DNA of 63,900 nucleotides from JAKPCT01 sp029553165 (GTDB lineage: Bacteria > Bacillota > UBA4882 > UBA8346), in the NCBI GenBank assembly GCA_035359995.1, contig DAORZT010000008.1, forward strand, positions 1-63,900. The letters are read 5' to 3'. This document shows, piece by piece, positions 33,958 to 42,441 of the stretch. The position numbers and the translations under genes were made by a program. The first letter of the stretch is position 1. Each line of letters starts with the position of its first letter. A model generated the notes under the pieces. It worked only from the letters and a program-made list of their open reading frames with translations, had not been told where the DNA came from and made no database searches.

Positions 33958-35493
33958 CTAGTATTCTTCAGAAAGCCATGATTTTAACAATGCAGCTACT
34001 TCATCAGGTTTTTCCAGCGCAATCTTCTCCAAAGTATTCAGCTTATCAATCCGATTCTTCTCTTCCTGCGTTAATTCTAACCCAGCTGCTTGTTCTTGTT
34101 GGACATTACCATCAATCAGTTGATCGATTCTAGTCCCGGCAATAGTTGCCGGTTCAGCATTATTAACAACAAAGATCTTCTTCAACATCCACAACAGAGC
34201 TACTAAAAATAATCCCAACATTAGATACTGAATAACCGTCTGCCACGAAATTGCTATTTCTGATTTCTGACCACTCGAAGCTGTTGGCTTAGTAAACTCA
34301 ATTGTTTCAACTGTCAGTTGATCACCCCGGTTTTCTGACAATCCTACTGCAGCTCCAACTGTATTAGCCACTTTTTGTCGGATATCATCAGGCAGATTGC
34401 CATCAACCCAGACACCAACTGTTAATCTTCTTACTTTACCCGGAGCACTAATCCGAAATTCTTCTACTTTACTGATCTCGTAATTAACAATTCGTTCTTC
34501 TTTTTCAGCCCGATACCTGTTTCCCTGGTCATCATCAGCTTTATATTGGGTAATATTTGTGTCCGTACCGGGAATTCCATAACCGTCTCCACCAGCACCT
34601 TCATATTTTTCACTGCGTTCCTGTTCACTGCGGGGGACACCGGTATCACCATATTTTTCACTTTTGATCTCCTGATAGTCCAAATCAAGTTCGGCGTTAA
34701 CTCTCACTACTGACTTATTGAACCCAAAAACTTTGGATAACATCGTCTCAATTCGTTTCTCTAATTGGGACTCATATTCGGTTTGAGCAGCGAAAAGCTC
34801 CGTAGCTGTCCCGATCCCTAGTTTTGCACCCCGTTTAGAACGCAACATGGCAGTTAAATCATTGGCATAGTTATCGACAATCGTCACATTTGCCGGCTTG
34901 ATTCCACAACTGGCAGCTAACAGATTGGCAATTGCCTCCACTTGCGATTGTGATAATACTCCCTGCGACCGCAACTGGAGTTGCACTGAGGCAGTACCCT
35001 CCGGTTTATCATCACTAAAGAGGTAATCTCCGGGATCAGGAATATTCAATAAAATCTTGGCATCAACAATCCCATCAAGCCGTTGCAAGGTACGGGTCAG
35101 TTCGCCGGCAATGGCGCGTTGCCGGTTAATCTGATTGCTAAAATCAGTAGCGCTGAATGAATTTTGATCAAAGATCTCCCATCCTACAACACCACCATTA
35201 GGAATACCTTCCTTCAGTAACGAAGCTCGTACTGAAACAGCATTTGGGACTTCGAGCCCACCACCTGCGGTAGTGCGATATGGCACTTTCAGCTCTTCTA
35301 ATTTTACGATAATTTCACTCCGATCCTGCTCGGACAACCGTGCGTACAGCAACTCATACTTCGGAGTACCAATCCGGACTGCCATCAAGATAATTGTAAC
35401 AATAACTAACAGTAGAACCACCGCAGCAAATATTCGCCGGGTGGTATCCATTTGATTCCATAAATTCTTAACTTGAGCGACTAATTCATTCAA
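33958..35493 (-). CDS. fliF: Flagellar M-ring protein FliF
   Basis: 511 residues. Transmembrane helix 1 lies at about 20-42 (FAAVVLLLVIVTIILMAV), then the YscJ/FliF ring-building domains (LSEQDRSEIIVKLEELKVPYRTTAGG; LRSQGVLSQSQVEAIANLLAAS), transmembrane helix 2 near 428-450, and the C-terminal tail that binds FliG. It forms the MS ring in the cytoplasmic membrane. TTG start after GGAGG. Confidence 0.97.
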   Translation of the reverse strand: MNELVAQVKNLWNQMDTTRRIFAAVVLLLVIVTIILMAVRIGTPKYELLYARLSEQDRSEIIVKLEELKVPYRTTAGGGLEVPNAVSVRASLLKEGIPNGGVVGWEIFDQNSFSATDFSNQINRQRAIAGELTRTLQRLDGIVDAKILLNIPDPGDYLFSDDKPEGTASVQLQLRSQGVLSQSQVEAIANLLAASCGIKPANVTIVDNYANDLTAMLRSKRGAKLGIGTATELFAAQTEYESQLEKRIETMLSKVFGFNKSVVRVNAELDLDYQEIKSEKYGDTGVPRSEQERSEKYEGAGGDGYGIPGTDTNITQYKADDDQGNRYRAEKEERIVNYEISKVEEFRISAPGKVRRLTVGVWVDGNLPDDIRQKVANTVGAAVGLSENRGDQLTVETIEFTKPTASSGQKSEIAISWQTVIQYLMLGLFLVALLWMLKKIFVVNNAEPATIAGTRIDQLIDGNVQQEQAAGLELTQEEKNRIDKLNTLEKIALEKPDEVAALLKSWLSEEY

Positions 35494-35538
35494 GGGTTAG
35501 CCTCCAAAATGAAGGTAGAATATTATAATTAAGAATGA

Positions 35539-35841
35539 TCAGAATTGAGTTCGCATAATTTCCTGGTACGCTTCAACTACTTTATTACGAACCTGAATTG
35601 TCAGTTGCAACGCTAAAGTTGCCTTTTCAGAAATAACTGTTGCCTGATGCAAATATTCCAATTGGCCGGATGCCAACTTGTCATTCAGCTCGGCTGATTG
35701 AAGCTGAAGTTCGTTAACATCATTAAGGACCCTGCCAAGTACTTTCTCAAACGACTCGGTAGTTACTTTGGGCTCGGTTTTATTATTTAAAAAACTCTCT
35801 GGTCTAGTTAATGATACTGGGATTACCGAACGTACATCCAT
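35539..35841 (-). CDS. fliE: Flagellar hook-basal body protein FliE
   Basis: 100 residues. The C-terminal half carries the FliE signature (EYLHQATVISEKATLALQLTIQVRNKVVEAYQEIMRTQF). It is the adaptor between the MS ring and the rod. ATG start after GGAGG, 13 bases after flgC. Confidence 0.96.
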   Translation of the reverse strand: MDVRSVIPVSLTRPESFLNNKTEPKVTTESFEKVLGRVLNDVNELQLQSAELNDKLASGQLEYLHQATVISEKATLALQLTIQVRNKVVEAYQEIMRTQF

Positions 35842-35854
35842 TAACAGTTACCTC

Positions 35855-36289
35855 CTATGCCCGTCCAAGTTCAAGGGCTGCCCGAAACATGTCTTTTGCC
35901 GCATTAAAAGCGGTAATATTGGCCTCATATGCCCTACTGGCTCCAATCAGATCGACCATTTCAGTTACCACATTAATATCGGGATAAGCAACATAACCGG
36001 CTTCATTAGCATCAGGATGTGACGGATCATACACTATTTGGGGAGGACGATTGTCATTTCTGATCCCGACCACTTTAACTCCGGCATAATTTCTAACAAC
36101 CTGACCCGCCGCATTAATTTTATCTTCCAATACTGTTGCAAAGATCGGGACTTGACGCCGGTATGGACCACCTTCCTCAGTTCTGGTTGTCCGTGCATTT
36201 GCAATATTATTAGAGATTAGATCCATTCGCAGCCTTTCAGCCGTTAAAGCGCTTGCACTAATATCAAAATTACGAAACAAGTTCATCAT
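35855..36289 (-). CDS. flgC: Flagellar basal-body rod protein FlgC
   Basis: 144 residues. The rod-protein N-terminus (FDISASALTAERLRMDLISNNIANARTT) and C-terminus (YPDINVVTEMVDLIGASRAYEANITAFNAAKDM) pair as a coiled coil. Proximal rod component outside the cytoplasmic membrane. The start overlaps the flgB stop; ATG at 36289 has GGAAGGGAG upstream. Confidence 0.97.
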   Translation of the reverse strand: MMNLFRNFDISASALTAERLRMDLISNNIANARTTRTEEGGPYRRQVPIFATVLEDKINAAGQVVRNYAGVKVVGIRNDNRPPQIVYDPSHPDANEAGYVAYPDINVVTEMVDLIGASRAYEANITAFNAAKDMFRAALELGRA

Positions 36290-36696
36290 CAAACTCTCCC
36301 TTCAATAGCCATCTTCAAGCGCGACATCTGCCGTTTCCATGATGAAGTTAACGCTTGATAAAACATTGAATTTTCTGCAATTTTGACCATTTCATATTCG
36401 ACATCAACATTATTGCCATCCATTCTGGATGTTGTACCTGCTTCTGTCATAATTGGAGGATTGTTAATTCCTGTAGGATATCCAGCTAAATGCCGAGGAT
36501 GGGTCTTAGTCAAAGGAAGAGTTGTCTGATTGACATTTTCATCTAAAATTGCTGCAAAATTAAGGTCAACACGTTTATAATTAGGCGTATTTACATTGGC
36601 AATATTATGCGATAATAATTGACCCCGTAATGCCGAATAGTCCATTGCTTTTTCCAATTTTAAACTGGTTCGACTATTCAATAGGTTGTGCCACAT
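36289..36696 (-). CDS. flgB: Flagellar basal-body rod protein FlgB
   Basis: 135 residues. ALRGQLLSHNIANVNTPNYKR near the N-terminus is the rod-protein signature, followed by TSRMDGNNVDVEYEMVKIAENSMFYQAL. It is the first gene of the flagellar operon. A SigD-like promoter is proposed 50-80 bases upstream. Confidence 0.97.
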   Translation of the reverse strand: MWHNLLNSRTSLKLEKAMDYSALRGQLLSHNIANVNTPNYKRVDLNFAAILDENVNQTTLPLTKTHPRHLAGYPTGINNPPIMTEAGTTSRMDGNNVDVEYEMVKIAENSMFYQALTSSWKRQMSRLKMAIEGRV

Positions 36697-36748
36697 ATGT
36701 ACCTCACCTCATCCGATTAAATCCTCAACCAAACAAGCATCTAATTGT

Positions 36749-36777
36749 ATAATCGGAAAAACTTTTAAAAAAGTTTA
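36749..36777 (-). promoter_or_regulatory. Candidate SigD-type promoter of the flagellar operon
   Basis: Minus-strand TAAA (36774-36777) and CCGATTAT (36749-36756), close to the sigma-D/FliA consensus TAAA-N15-GCCGATAT but with the first G of the -10 replaced and a spacer one base longer. By inference only. Confidence 0.4.
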
Positions 36778-36920
36778 GATGATAGGTATTTTTTCTTTTT
36801 GGAAAAAAACGATCCATTCTCAGCAATAGATGACATAAGTGGCAAGCTTTATAAAAAATTCGTCGTAACAATTAAAATTCCTGCAAATAGCAAAAAAATA
36901 AGCAAGATTAATCCTGTCAT

Positions 36921-36948
36921 AAAAAAAGAAGATCGGTAGATCTTCTCT
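36921..36948 (-). terminator. Intrinsic terminator after the anti-sigma gene
   Basis: An AGAAGATC/GATCTTCT stem followed by seven Ts on the minus strand, immediately after the stop at 36956. Confidence 0.85.
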
Positions 36949-36955
36949 AAAAAAA

Positions 36956-37897
36956 TCACGTTCTGTTGATTTGCAGCTCCAAATTTAAAACTTGATAATC
37001 ACTTGCATTATCAATGGATCCTTGGTCAATAAGCTCACCTTGAAGTTCTCCTAAAGTTTTTAATTCAGTCAAAAAACTATTTAGGTTAACTTTAGGAATT
37101 TTAATCCTTATCCGTACTATATTCACATCATGGTCGTTTTGACCCAATATCTCCCCTTTAAAAACAGTAACTTGTTTTGCAATTGAATTGCTTAAAAATT
37201 GTAACCGACCTGCTGCAACTTCTGACTCGCCAGACAGTGACTCTTCCATTATTTCAGCTTCAGGCTCTGGTTGCTTAATTCTCCTATTTATCAAGGGCAG
37301 CGGATGTTTGGCTTGGGATTCAAGTGCATTATTGGCAACTGCCTCAGTGCCAACTACTAATCTGTATGTTAACTCATTCTGAACTTTATTGGTATCAATA
37401 GTTAAAGCCGGTTTTGGAACTGTTTTGGGTTTTGAACTCTCCGCAGTTGGTGACAAGCTTACATTTGGTGCAGACTCCACCGCTTGTTCAGAAGCATCCT
37501 GATTAAGATCGGTAATCGTTTCTAACGGTTGCGGACTCTGTTTTTCTAATGATGATAAACGTTGCTGGTTATTTAATAACAAGATTAAACATAAAACCAG
37601 TGTTAATACCCCTGCCCCTTTTAGAATAAACTGCTTTGATAGCAAAAAGTATTGAACAAGTATTGATCTCTGCTTTTCCAACCGTCCATGCACCTTATTT
37701 AAAAACCCGGCTGGGGCTGTCGGCGCTTCAATATCTGCTATACTCTGCAAATAGACCTGCATGAACCGGCAGTAAGAATGGCATTGTTCACACTCATTAA
37801 TATGACGGCTAATATTTTGCTTGGCAACACTATCGATCTGATCTTTAATATAGTCAACGACCAACGCTTGGCATTCACTACACTTTAACTTACTCAA
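36956..37897 (-). CDS. Zinc-finger anti-sigma factor with DUF4349-like C-terminal domain
   Basis: 313 residues. The N-terminal zf-HC2 anti-sigma domain has the H-x3-C-x2-C motif (HINECEQC, near residue 32). A membrane segment follows at about 93-110 (GAGVLTLVLCLILLL), then a long Pro/Ser/Glu-rich extracytoplasmic linker, and a DUF4349-like C-terminal domain (VRIRIKIPKVNLNSFLTELKTLGELQGE). It probably holds the adjacent ECF sigma factor at the membrane until a cell-envelope signal is sensed. The start overlaps the sigma stop by 4 bases. Confidence 0.88.
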   Translation of the reverse strand: MSKLKCSECQALVVDYIKDQIDSVAKQNISRHINECEQCHSYCRFMQVYLQSIADIEAPTAPAGFLNKVHGRLEKQRSILVQYFLLSKQFILKGAGVLTLVLCLILLLNNQQRLSSLEKQSPQPLETITDLNQDASEQAVESAPNVSLSPTAESSKPKTVPKPALTIDTNKVQNELTYRLVVGTEAVANNALESQAKHPLPLINRRIKQPEPEAEIMEESLSGESEVAAGRLQFLSNSIAKQVTVFKGEILGQNDHDVNIVRIRIKIPKVNLNSFLTELKTLGELQGELIDQGSIDNASDYQVLNLELQINRT

Positions 37898-38508
37898 TCA
37901 ATCACCCCCTCAAGCTTACTGCGGAGCTTTTCTCGTGCTCTGGCAAGCTTTGATTTGACGGTTCCCATTTTATAACCGGTGATTGCAACCAATTCGGTAT
38001 AGGTCTTACCTTCAAAATCAAATAAAACAATTAACGTCTTTTGATCGAGTGGTAAAGACTGAATTGCTTCACAGATCGCTCGCGTCACTTCCTGACGTTC
38101 AAAAGCCTGCGCCGGACTGTCAATATTGCTTTTTAATTCCGGTAAATAAGCATTTTCAATCCCAGCTTCAGGTTTATCAAGCCAGTAATAAAGCTTTCGC
38201 AACCGGAATTCCAACGAATTATTCTTATTTTTGCATGTATTTACTACAACCCGGTAAAGCCAGGTTGAAAATTTTGCCTCAAATTTAAAACTTTTTAAGT
38301 TATGATATACTTTAATAAATACTTCTTGGGCGCAATCCTCCGCATCATGACTGTTTCCCAAGATTTGCAGGCACAACCGGTATACCGGATCTTGATACTT
38401 CAAAACAAGTTCATCAAAAGACCTGATATCTCCAGCGATAAAACGGCTGATCAGTTGCCGGTCATCATCAGAATCATTAAGTTGTTTTTTGATGATACTT
38501 TCGTTCAT
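37894..38508 (-). CDS. ECF-type RNA polymerase sigma factor
   Basis: 204 residues. Region 2 (DELVLKYQDPVYRLCLQILGNSHDAEDCAQEVFIKVYHNL; FSTWLYRVVVNTCKN) and region 4 (AIQSLPLDQKTLIVLFDFEGKTYTELVAITGYKMGTVKSKLARAREKLR) are complete, without region 3. It is followed by an overlapping anti-sigma gene. A GAAAC-N16-CGTTG promoter 46 bases upstream suggests that it drives its own expression. Regulon unknown. Confidence 0.94.
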   Translation of the reverse strand: MNESIIKKQLNDSDDDRQLISRFIAGDIRSFDELVLKYQDPVYRLCLQILGNSHDAEDCAQEVFIKVYHNLKSFKFEAKFSTWLYRVVVNTCKNKNNSLEFRLRKLYYWLDKPEAGIENAYLPELKSNIDSPAQAFERQEVTRAICEAIQSLPLDQKTLIVLFDFEGKTYTELVAITGYKMGTVKSKLARAREKLRSKLEGVID

Positions 38509-38553
38509 TTAGACAATCCTTTTTTCAAAATGTTCCATTGTGAATATTGTTTT

Positions 38554-38579
38554 CAACGAAAAATATTTTGGAATGTTTC
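38554..38579 (-). promoter_or_regulatory. ECF-type promoter of the sigma/anti-sigma operon
   Basis: Minus-strand GAAAC (38575-38579) and CGTTG (38554-38558) with a 16-base spacer. This matches the TGAAAC-N16-CGT architecture of group IV sigma factors such as SigW, so autoregulation is likely. Confidence 0.6.
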
Positions 38580-38631
38580 TAAAAAGACGTTAATAGAATT
38601 TAGTTATAATAGCAACTTTAGCCAATCATCC

Positions 38632-38665
38632 AAAAAAACAGTAGTTTCTCAAGTAACTACTGTTT
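38632..38665 (-). terminator. Intrinsic terminator after the class A PBP gene
   Basis: A 10-base stem AACAGTAGTT/AACTACTGTT with seven Ts on the minus side; T-runs on both sides could let it act in both directions. Confidence 0.8.
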
Positions 38666-38689
38666 TTCGTTTCCAGTATTTTAATTGTC

Positions 38690-40957
38690 TTACTCGTTCT
38701 TATCCTTCTTCTTACCAAAGATCCGCCGGAAGATATTTTTAAGCCCGCCTTTTTTCTGGCCTTCGTTCTCTTCATTAGGGCTACTTTCTTTCGGACGTTC
38801 ATTTTCTTTGATTAATTGCGGAACACAAGTCGTACAAGTTTCAGTTGGTACATCTTTAGAAATCATCGAGCGTTGAACCTGACGACAATGTAGCCCTGGT
38901 AATTTCCCGGTAACACTACATACTTTTAGGTCTACCAGAAGATGTTCTTCACATTCATCAACTGGCTCCGTACCTTTAATAAAAAGTTCCGATCTGGTTG
39001 GACAACCCTTCACCGGAAGCATCCCTGACTCGGTACAGATCATCGCGCTGGTCAGGTTAGCCGGTTTCCGAAATTGCTTCACCGGTTTTCCCTTAAAAGC
39101 TGCAGCCATGAAATCAGCCCAAATCGGCGCAGCGACCCGGTTCGCTGCGCTTGGCAAAGTCCGTTCATTCTGGTCATAACCTACATAAACCCCGGCGACC
39201 AGATCCGGAGTGTATCCTACAAACCAGGCATCACGGTTTTTATTTGTAGTCCCGGTCTTTCCGGCAGCAGGGCGATTGATCTTGTGACCAACATTAGCAG
39301 CGGTACCGCCACTGCGAAGTACTCCTCTTAATGCATCAGTGACCAGAAAAGCTACTTTGGAATCTAGTACCCGGACACCTTCCTGTGGTTGATTATCATA
39401 TAATACATTACCATAACTGTCTAAGATTCGTCTGATCACTCGCGGTTCGTAGGCTATCCCTCCATTAGCAAATGGAACGTATGCAGTAACCAGTTCCACC
39501 GGAGTTACCTCACTGGTCCCTAAGGCCAACGACAAGTTAGCTTGTAAATCTGATTTAATCCCCAATTTTTCAGCCAAAGCAACCACATTGCCGGCTCCAA
39601 CCTGCTCGATCAATCGAACTGCAACCACATTACTGGAACGTGCTAAAGCGTCCCGCAATGTAATCTTACCCTCAACATCCTTCTTCCGACCATCGGTCGG
39701 GCAATAGCGTCGGCCATTAACAATATAAGTCTTTGGTTCTAACTCAAAAGCACTGGCTAATGAGAAACTTCCTTTTAAGGCAGTTGCATATAAAATTGGT
39801 TTGAAAGCGGAACCTGGTTGCCGTTTAGCTTGAAACGCCCGGTTAAACTGTGACTTTGCAAAATCAGTTCCCCCAATCAACGCCCGAATCTCTCCGTTAG
39901 AAGGATCAATTGCTACAAATGCTCCCTGTGGATGATAGGGAATTCCGTCTTTAACCCGAACCAGCTTTGACAAGCCCTGCTCAAAAGCATCATTCGCCGC
40001 TTTCTGCAGCTCTAAATCAATCGTCGATTCGATTCGCCACCCGGCAGTAAGCATCATTTCCGGATCCTCGGGAAAAATGGTAGCAATCTCGCGCTTAATC
40101 AAATCCATAAAATAAGGTGCTGTCTTATAGGTTTTAAGTCCGGGTAAATTCAGCTCTTGTTTCGAATAGATTTCATACTGTTCTTCAGTTATGTACTTAC
40201 ATTCCACCATTCGCCTTAAGGTTTGCTTCAAACGCTCGCGGGCCGCTTTCGGGTTTTTATATGGTGAATAATGAGCCGGCCAACGCGGCAATCCCGCAAG
40301 CAATGCCATCTCGGCCTCATTTAACTCCGATAATTCTTTATCAAAATAGATGTCAGCAGCTACTTTCACACCATACGCGGCATGACCGAAACAGATTTGA
40401 TTTAAGTAGAGTTCGAAGATCTCATCTTTGGTAAGACGCATCTCCAATTTAATGGTATAATACAGCTCACGTAATTTACGTGACAATTTCCGTTCATTCG
40501 ATAAGTAGACATTCTTGGCTAATTGTTGGGTGATGGTGCTGCCACCCTGTTCAATCCGTCCGTGGATCAGATTATGCCATGCCGCTTTGAAAATTCGTCC
40601 GAAATTAACACCATTATGTTCATAGAACCGGTGGTCCTCCAACGCTAAAAATGCTTGTTTTAAGAATAAAGGCACCTCTTCCAACTCAACCGGACGACGG
40701 TTTTCATCATAAAAGGTCGCCACCAGATTATTATTGATATCATAAACTTCACTTGCCGCGAGGACCGGTGGTGTTGGTAACGGTGTTAATAAACAAACCA
40801 GATAAAAAGCAACGATTGACAAGATTATTAATCCGCCTAAATAGATAAAAACCCATCTAAACTTAATTTTGGTAAAAATCCGTTTCCAAAATTCCCAGAC
40901 TGGATTTACCTTTTTAATTGGTTGAGTTGCTTGGTCGACTCGATTCAGTTGTTCCAT
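38690..40957 (-). CDS. ponA: Class A penicillin-binding protein 1A (transglycosylase/transpeptidase)
   Basis: 755 residues. A short cytosolic tail, one membrane segment (VFIYLGGLIILSIVAFYLVCLL), a GT51 glycosyltransferase domain (LALEDHRFYEHNGVN, GGSTITQQLAKN, the catalytic Glu in EDHRF), and a transpeptidase domain with SAFKP (SxxK), SSN and KTGTT. The C-terminal tail is Cys-rich (seven Cys, CTESGMLPVKGCP) and ends in a charged KKDKNE. It polymerises and crosslinks peptidoglycan outside the cytoplasmic membrane. It stands alone with its own terminator, upstream of the ECF operon. Confidence 0.95.
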   Translation of the reverse strand: MEQLNRVDQATQPIKKVNPVWEFWKRIFTKIKFRWVFIYLGGLIILSIVAFYLVCLLTPLPTPPVLAASEVYDINNNLVATFYDENRRPVELEEVPLFLKQAFLALEDHRFYEHNGVNFGRIFKAAWHNLIHGRIEQGGSTITQQLAKNVYLSNERKLSRKLRELYYTIKLEMRLTKDEIFELYLNQICFGHAAYGVKVAADIYFDKELSELNEAEMALLAGLPRWPAHYSPYKNPKAARERLKQTLRRMVECKYITEEQYEIYSKQELNLPGLKTYKTAPYFMDLIKREIATIFPEDPEMMLTAGWRIESTIDLELQKAANDAFEQGLSKLVRVKDGIPYHPQGAFVAIDPSNGEIRALIGGTDFAKSQFNRAFQAKRQPGSAFKPILYATALKGSFSLASAFELEPKTYIVNGRRYCPTDGRKKDVEGKITLRDALARSSNVVAVRLIEQVGAGNVVALAEKLGIKSDLQANLSLALGTSEVTPVELVTAYVPFANGGIAYEPRVIRRILDSYGNVLYDNQPQEGVRVLDSKVAFLVTDALRGVLRSGGTAANVGHKINRPAAGKTGTTNKNRDAWFVGYTPDLVAGVYVGYDQNERTLPSAANRVAAPIWADFMAAAFKGKPVKQFRKPANLTSAMICTESGMLPVKGCPTRSELFIKGTEPVDECEEHLLVDLKVCSVTGKLPGLHCRQVQRSMISKDVPTETCTTCVPQLIKENERPKESSPNEENEGQKKGGLKNIFRRIFGKKKDKNE

Positions 40958-41255
40958 GATCCGTTCTTAACGCTCCTTTATCCCTGTCAAATTCTGTTTC
41001 AAAATAGCTCCTTCTAAACATCAACTATAGCATTATTTGATATTTTTGGGTATATTTTTTAAGAATTTTAATTTTAAAACTTTTTTGTAGTAACTCTAAA
41101 CAATTATGCATCTACTGAAATATTTAGTTTATTTTTTATTGTTATTATCAATTTATCATTATTCATTTCGACTGTCAAGTCTATTTTTATATTCTCCAGA
41201 ATCGTTATTTTAGTATATAATAGAGATCTAAATTAAAAATTTAATTGGAGTCGTT
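40958..41255. other. Divergent intergenic region, AT-rich
   Basis: Lies between the class A PBP (minus) and the GNAT-HAD fusion (plus). The only clear element is a TATAAT at 41216-41221 on the plus strand, 34 bases before the GNAT-HAD start; its -35 is weak. No RNA element was recognised. Confidence 0.5.
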
Positions 41256-42395
41256 ATGAATTCTGTAATCGAGTCAGACAACCTAATAATCCGCAGGACC
41301 GAACAGACCGATATCGGTTTTGTGACAGAAGCCGAAAACCATCCCGAAAACAGTATGTTTGTCAGTCAATGGACTGAAAAGGAACATTTACAAGCGCTTC
41401 AGGATGAAGCTGTCCTTCATCTAACAATTGAAACAAAGTTAAATAAGAAAAGAGTCGGATATTTAATTATTGCGGGAATCAACAACCCCAATAAGAATAT
41501 CGAGTTAAAACGAATCGTTATTGTTGACAAAGGCTTGGGATACGGTAAAGAAACAATCCAGTTAATAAAAAATCTAATCTTTAAGCAATATAACGCACAC
41601 CGGTTATGGCTCGATGTTAAACTCAATAACATTCGCGCCCGAACACTCTACCAAGCAGCAGGTTTTAAGGAAGAAGGGATCCTGCGGGAATGCCTCTTTA
41701 ATCAGGCCAATCAGGAATATGAATCATTAGCAATTATGTCAATTTTAAGGTCAGAATACTTCCAAGTCGAAGCGGTAATCTTTGACATGGATGGAGTAAT
41801 AATTGACAGCGAACCAATCTATTACCAAGTAAATCTTGAGATCTTCAACCAACTGGGAATAAATCTTACTGAAACCGAGTATCAAAAATACGTTGGAATT
41901 ACTGATACCGATATGTGGAACCAGTTAAAAGCAACCTACCAATTACCACAGACAATTCAACAATTATTAGAGTTTCAAGTACGGCAAAACCGGGAGTTGC
42001 TTAGTACTTATCCATTTGAGCCTATTTCCGGTGTTGTCCAGTTGCTTAACCGACTGAAACACAACCGGATCAAAATCGGGCTTGCTTCATCATCACCACT
42101 TCACCTGATTGAAACAGTCTTAGAAAAATGCAACATTCGCAATTATTTTGATGTAATCGTCAGCAGTGAACAGGTAGCTAATGGCAAACCCGCTCCGGAT
42201 ATTTATTTACTGGCAGCGAAACAACTGGCTGTTAATCCTGGCAGATGCTGGGCAATCGAAGATTCAACCAACGGTGTAAAAGCCGCCAAAGCAGCCGGAA
42301 TGTCCTGTATCGGTTACGTTAATCCTAATTCATACAATCAAGATCTAAAACTCGCTGATCAAGTTGTTGAACATTTTGACCAGATAATTTTTTGA
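41256..42395 (+). CDS. GNAT acetyltransferase fused to a HAD beta-phosphoglucomutase-like phosphatase
   Basis: 379 residues. Residues 1-165 are a RimJ/L-type GNAT domain (LIIRRTEQTDIGFV; RIVIVDKGLGYGKETIQL; DVKLNNIRARTLYQAAGFKEEGILRE). Residues 172-379 are a complete HAD subclass-I phosphatase/mutase (VIFDMDGVIIDSEP, a helical cap, IGLASSSP, NGKPAPDIY, CWAIEDSTNGVKAAKAAG). The join carries no stop or repeat, so it is a true fusion. The HAD part probably acts on a sugar phosphate; the GNAT acceptor is unknown. ATG with GGAG 5 bases upstream. First of three plus-strand genes. Confidence 0.9.
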   Translation: MNSVIESDNLIIRRTEQTDIGFVTEAENHPENSMFVSQWTEKEHLQALQDEAVLHLTIETKLNKKRVGYLIIAGINNPNKNIELKRIVIVDKGLGYGKETIQLIKNLIFKQYNAHRLWLDVKLNNIRARTLYQAAGFKEEGILRECLFNQANQEYESLAIMSILRSEYFQVEAVIFDMDGVIIDSEPIYYQVNLEIFNQLGINLTETEYQKYVGITDTDMWNQLKATYQLPQTIQQLLEFQVRQNRELLSTYPFEPISGVVQLLNRLKHNRIKIGLASSSPLHLIETVLEKCNIRNYFDVIVSSEQVANGKPAPDIYLLAAKQLAVNPGRCWAIEDSTNGVKAAKAAGMSCIGYVNPNSYNQDLKLADQVVEHFDQIIF

Positions 42396-42441
42396 TCAAA
42401 TTCAAAAACAACCAAACTTTAACAAAAAGGAGCGTCAATCT

